DNA of 34,921 nucleotides from Flavobacteriales bacterium (lineage in GTDB: Bacteria > Bacteroidota > Bacteroidia > UBA10329): NCBI GenBank assembly GCA_021739625.1, contig JAIPBJ010000028.1:1-34921 (forward strand), read 5' to 3'. Under the pieces are notes generated by a model. It ran no database searches, had not been told where the DNA came from, and saw only the letters and a list, made by a program, of their open reading frames with translations. Position 1 is the first letter of the stretch; each line of letters starts with the position of its first letter. The translations under genes were made by a program, and so were the position numbers. This document shows positions 32,087 through 34,921 of this stretch, in pieces.

Positions 32087-33643
32087 ATGAGTAAACGGTG
32101 GAGTAGGGGATGGGCCTTTCTGTGCTGTGCTCTGGTACCTTGGTGGGCCTACGCGCAGGTAGATACGGTTGCGCAGCACTATGCGTCCACGTTGAGTGTC
32201 GAACACCTGAAGGAGCGTTTGACGATACTGGCAAGCGACAGTATGGAAGGCAGGGAAACGGGAATGCCAGGACAGAAAAGGGCGGCCGCGTACCTTTCGG
32301 AATGTCTTTCGGATTTCGGTGTTCTGCCCTTGCCACAGTTGGATAGCTATCTGCAGCACTACAACATCAACGTTACCTGTCCTGATACGGTCAGATTGAT
32401 GTTGGGCAAGGACACGTTGCGTTTTCTTAAGGACTTCTATGCGTTCAATCTTGCGGACATGCGTGTGCGTGCGAGTGACATCACTTATTTGGGATATGGC
32501 ATCCATGCCGGGAACTACAGTGACTATGAAGGTGTAGATGTAGTGGGAAAAGTGCTGATGATTTCGAGCGGAGAGCCCAAAGTGCATGGGAAATCGTTGG
32601 TGGAAGCGGGAAAGACAAGCACAGACTGGAGCACCGATTGGCGCAAGAAGATCGAAGAGGCTCAGAGGCGAGGAGCAAAGGCACTTGTGGTGATAGACGG
32701 GAAATTGTCCACATCGTTGGTCCAAATGGGTCGCTACCTGAAAGGCCCGAGCATGAGTGTGGGAAAGGAAATAGAGGAAACCAGCTTCCCGGTTCTATTC
32801 ATTTCCTCCGAATGGGCAGACCAGATGTTGACCAAGGCAGGGCAAAGGAGAGGTCATCATAAGCTGGAGAAGCTCATAGGCAGGAAGTCGAGCAGCGCAT
32901 CACTTGACATACCATCACCATTCTCGCTTGAGGTGAGCAAGAGAAAGGAGGTGATGCAGGCGGAGAACGTGATAGGCCGCGTGGAAGGAAGCGATCTGAA
33001 GGATGAGGTGGTGGTGATAAGCTGTCACTTCGACCATTTGGGGATGAAGAACGGGGAGATATACAACGGTGCCGATGATGACGGTTCGGGCACCACGGCC
33101 CTGTTGGAATTGGCGGAGACATTCGCCCAAGCCAAACGCGATGGTCATGGACCGAGGCGCAGTTTGCTTTTCATTGCTTTCAGCGGGGAGGAGAAAGGGC
33201 TGCTGGGTTCGGAGCTGTTCACCAATGATCCGGTGATTCCACTGAACAGCATTTATGCGGACCTGAACATAGATATGATAGGCCGTGTGGACAAGCAGCA
33301 TGAACCTGATTCGAACTATGTTTACCTTATTGGAGCTGACAAGATCAGTAAGGATCTGCATGCTCTGAGTGAGCGGGCCAACGCTATCTACACAGACCTG
33401 AAGCTGGATTACACTTACAATGATGAACGCGACCCCAACCGATTTTACTACAGGTCAGACCACTTCAATTTTGCCAAGAATGGTATTCCGGTGATCTTCT
33501 ACTTCACTGGGGTGCACAGGGACTACCACAAGCCGACTGATACAGTGGATAAAATCATGTTCCCCAAGATGAAGCGCATCGTTCAGCTCATCTTCCACAC
33601 GGCATGGGAGCTTGCCAACCGGAACGGGGAGCTTAGGGAGTGA
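32087..33643 (+). CDS. M28-family metallopeptidase with PA-like insert
   Basis: From ATG 32087 the product has 518 residues with a signal peptide (MSKRWSRGWAFLCCALVPWWAYAQ). An upstream extension of the frame overlaps rpiB and is rejected. The middle part (VVGKVLMISSGEP ... RGAKALVVIDG) resembles a PA domain inserted before the catalytic domain. The M28 zinc ligands are visible in order: His in SCHFDHLG, Asp in GADDDGSG, Glu in FSGEEKGLLGSE, Asp in NIDMIGRVD, and His in HRDYHKPTDT. Such enzymes are exported aminopeptidases. It is four bases downstream of rpiB, so the two are probably co-transcribed. Confidence 0.92.
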   Translation: MSKRWSRGWAFLCCALVPWWAYAQVDTVAQHYASTLSVEHLKERLTILASDSMEGRETGMPGQKRAAAYLSECLSDFGVLPLPQLDSYLQHYNINVTCPDTVRLMLGKDTLRFLKDFYAFNLADMRVRASDITYLGYGIHAGNYSDYEGVDVVGKVLMISSGEPKVHGKSLVEAGKTSTDWSTDWRKKIEEAQRRGAKALVVIDGKLSTSLVQMGRYLKGPSMSVGKEIEETSFPVLFISSEWADQMLTKAGQRRGHHKLEKLIGRKSSSASLDIPSPFSLEVSKRKEVMQAENVIGRVEGSDLKDEVVVISCHFDHLGMKNGEIYNGADDDGSGTTALLELAETFAQAKRDGHGPRRSLLFIAFSGEEKGLLGSELFTNDPVIPLNSIYADLNIDMIGRVDKQHEPDSNYVYLIGADKISKDLHALSERANAIYTDLKLDYTYNDERDPNRFYYRSDHFNFAKNGIPVIFYFTGVHRDYHKPTDTVDKIMFPKMKRIVQLIFHTAWELANRNGELRE

Positions 33644-33723
33644 CCCCAGCAGGACTTTGGTCATACGAGAAGGATAGGGGATGAACGACCTTTGTGCGAG
33701 AACAATGGACACGAGATAGCCTA

Positions 33724-34320
33724 ATGCTGTGGACCCTTCCTGTTATTTCAGCCATCGTTGGATGGTTCACCAACTATTTGGCGGTGAAGATGCTGTTCTA
33801 TCCCAAGGAGCCGTGGGATTTCAAATTGTTCAAGATACAGGGCATCTTCCCTAAGAATCAAAGGCAAGTGGCCGAGAAGATAGGCAAGATGGTGGCCGAT
33901 GAACTGCTTTCGTCCGATGACCTTCGCGACAAGATGCACAACCCCGAAAACCTGCTGAGCATCAATCAGATAGTGGAGGCCAAAATCGACTATTTCCTAA
34001 ACGTGAAGTTTCCAAAGCAGTATCCCATCACAGGACTGCTATTTACCGAGAAGCGCAAAGCGAAGATGAAAGGCGAACTGATGGTGGAGGTGAAGGAGAG
34101 TGTGCCGCAGGTCATAGACCACTACATGTCCAATCTGGAAGAGCGATTCAATGTGGAGGAGATCATCAAGGAACGGGTTGCCGTCCTTCCGGCAGAGAAG
34201 TTGGAGGGCCTGATCATGAATCTTCTCAAGAAGGAATTCAAGTTCATTGAATATATCGGTGCCGTGGTGGGATTTCTTATTGGCCTCATACAGGTTGCCT
34301 TGGTGAGTTTGGGACAGTAA
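33724..34320 (+). CDS. DUF445-family membrane protein
   Basis: A ~198-residue protein of the DUF445/YheB type: an N-terminal helix (LPVISAIVGWFTNYLAVKMLF) with the conserved 'GWxTNxLAVxMLF' signature, then PKEPWDFKLFKIQGIFPKNQRQVAEKIG, a charged helical middle, and a C-terminal hydrophobic helix (FIEYIGAVVGFLIGLIQVAL). Function is unknown; members are membrane-anchored with a cytoplasmic or periplasmic helical body. I prefer ATG 33724; a GTG at 33694 would add ten polar residues. A near-match -7 box (GACCTTTG) lies upstream at about 33687. It is much shorter than the ~400-residue DUF445 proteins of other phyla. Confidence 0.85.
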   Translation: MLWTLPVISAIVGWFTNYLAVKMLFYPKEPWDFKLFKIQGIFPKNQRQVAEKIGKMVADELLSSDDLRDKMHNPENLLSINQIVEAKIDYFLNVKFPKQYPITGLLFTEKRKAKMKGELMVEVKESVPQVIDHYMSNLEERFNVEEIIKERVAVLPAEKLEGLIMNLLKKEFKFIEYIGAVVGFLIGLIQVALVSLGQ

Positions 34321-34441
34321 TGTCCTTTTGATAGGGAGAGGAAGTTTTGAAAAGTACTCAGTGGACTGGGGAGGTGGACATTGTAGAAAATCGCTATGAA
34401 GGTGAGTGCGCACGAGTCAGTGCTCCCATTGGTGGCTTCTC

Positions 34442-34449
34442 TACATTTG
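34442..34449 (+). promoter_or_regulatory. -7 promoter box (TACATTTG) for the amidotransferase gene
   Basis: Exact TAnnTTTG match ending four bases before the ATG at 34454, the same spacing as for the HMA pair. A leaderless or near-leaderless mRNA is implied. Confidence 0.5.
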
Positions 34450-34453
34450 CGGC

Positions 34454-34921
34454 ATGGCCGTCATCGTAAACGGAATTTCCAGAAACATCGCCTACCAACG
34501 CTGCACCTGCTGCATCAGCGACAGCACCTGCCCGGGCATCTCCTTCGATGCCAAGGGCGTCTGCAACTTCTGCCACCTCCACGATAAGTGGGTGCGGTGG
34601 TATCCGAACGGCACCGAAGGCAAGGCGAAGCTCGATGCCCTGATCGGCACCATCAAAAAGGACGGCAAGGGAAAGAAATACGACTGCGTGGTGGGCATCA
34701 GCGGTGGGCGCGACAGCTCGTGGCTGCTGCATCGCACGGTGACGGAATATGGCCTTCGCCCCTTGGCGGTGCATTTCAACGATGGGTTCGACAATCCCGT
34801 TGGTGGCGAGAACATGGTGAACATCACCCGCAAACTGGGCGTGGAACTGCGCACTATCACCAGCGACTGGCGCGAGGCCAAAGACCTCAAGATCTCCTTT
34901 CTCAAAGCATCGGTGCCACAG
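34454..34921 (+). CDS. N-acetyl sugar amidotransferase (WbpG/PseA-like), N-terminal part
   Basis: The gene is cut by the window end; 156 residues are visible. They show CTCCISDSTCPG and CNFCHLH, the zinc-binding Cys set, and VVGISGGRDSSWLLHRTV, the PP-loop ATP-binding motif. This matches N-acetyl sugar amidotransferases, which convert a C-linked group to an amidine on N-acetyl sugars for O-antigen or nonulosonic-acid synthesis, working with a HisH/HisF-like ammonia pair. It may start a surface-glycan cluster beyond the window. GC is clearly higher than in the preceding genes, and a -7 box directly precedes the ATG. Confidence 0.85.
   Translation, partial: MAVIVNGISRNIAYQRCTCCISDSTCPGISFDAKGVCNFCHLHDKWVRWYPNGTEGKAKLDALIGTIKKDGKGKKYDCVVGISGGRDSSWLLHRTVTEYGLRPLAVHFNDGFDNPVGGENMVNITRKLGVELRTITSDWREAKDLKISFLKASVPQ

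Noticed and set aside
33544-33552. AGTGGATAA as a further DnaA box
   Set aside because: A single one-mismatch site inside the M28 peptidase gene, away from the cluster.

Overview
The window is a chromosomal segment of a member of the Bacteroidota, probably Flavobacteriales-like. The signs are a DUF5686 outer-membrane protein with a carboxypeptidase-like N-terminal domain, a type IX secretion (T9SS) sorting domain, a roughly 2000-residue bacterial alpha-2-macroglobulin, a MORN/YwqK repeat protein, the near absence of Shine-Dalgarno sequences, and several TAnnTTTG-type -7 promoter boxes just upstream of start codons. Base composition changes along the window: about 1-23.8 kb is GC-rich, apart from one low-GC insert at 10.7-11.9 kb, while 23.9-34.3 kb is more AT-rich.

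Layout. 1-1.7 kb (minus strand): start of a secreted repeat protein, then an EamA transporter and an ArsC-like protein in one operon. 1.8-10.4 kb (plus): a propeller-like lipoprotein, a UPF0104/YbhN-type membrane protein and a giant alpha-2-macroglobulin with an intact thioester motif and a TonB-plug-like segment in its presumed bait region. 10.3-12.1 kb: a repeat zone in which the 3' end of the alpha-2-macroglobulin gene occurs three times (A intact, B decayed, C nearly intact), with a 21-bp tandem array and a low-GC T9SS-secreted YD-repeat-like gene between them. 12.2-18.9 kb (minus): proC, the DUF5686 protein, a type II thioesterase, a fatty-acid desaturase and nhaA. 18.9-23.8 kb: a MATE transporter, an aldehyde dehydrogenase, a metal-binding (HMA) pair, an acyltransferase and a sphingomyelin-synthase-like membrane protein.

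23.9-34.9 kb looks like the replication-origin neighbourhood. mnmG (gidA) is flanked by two near-consensus parS (ParB-binding) sites. The second site contains the GTG start codon of the downstream methyltransferase. A three-gene minus-strand operon follows (MORN protein, PAS histidine kinase, LytTR response regulator). Next is a ~600-bp AT-rich gene-free stretch with two perfect and several near-perfect DnaA boxes, the best oriC candidate. Genes right next to it diverge: the MORN operon runs left; rpiB, an M28 peptidase, a DUF445 protein and a truncated N-acetyl sugar amidotransferase run right. G/C strand bias appears to switch here.

The most interesting items are the oriC/parS neighbourhood, the alpha-2-macroglobulin tail duplications (copy C differs from the intact tail only by synonymous changes until its last codon), the TonB-plug-like segment inside that protein, and the HMA lipoprotein with a widened CX3C metal site. 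I saw no CRISPR array, tRNA, rRNA or transposase gene.
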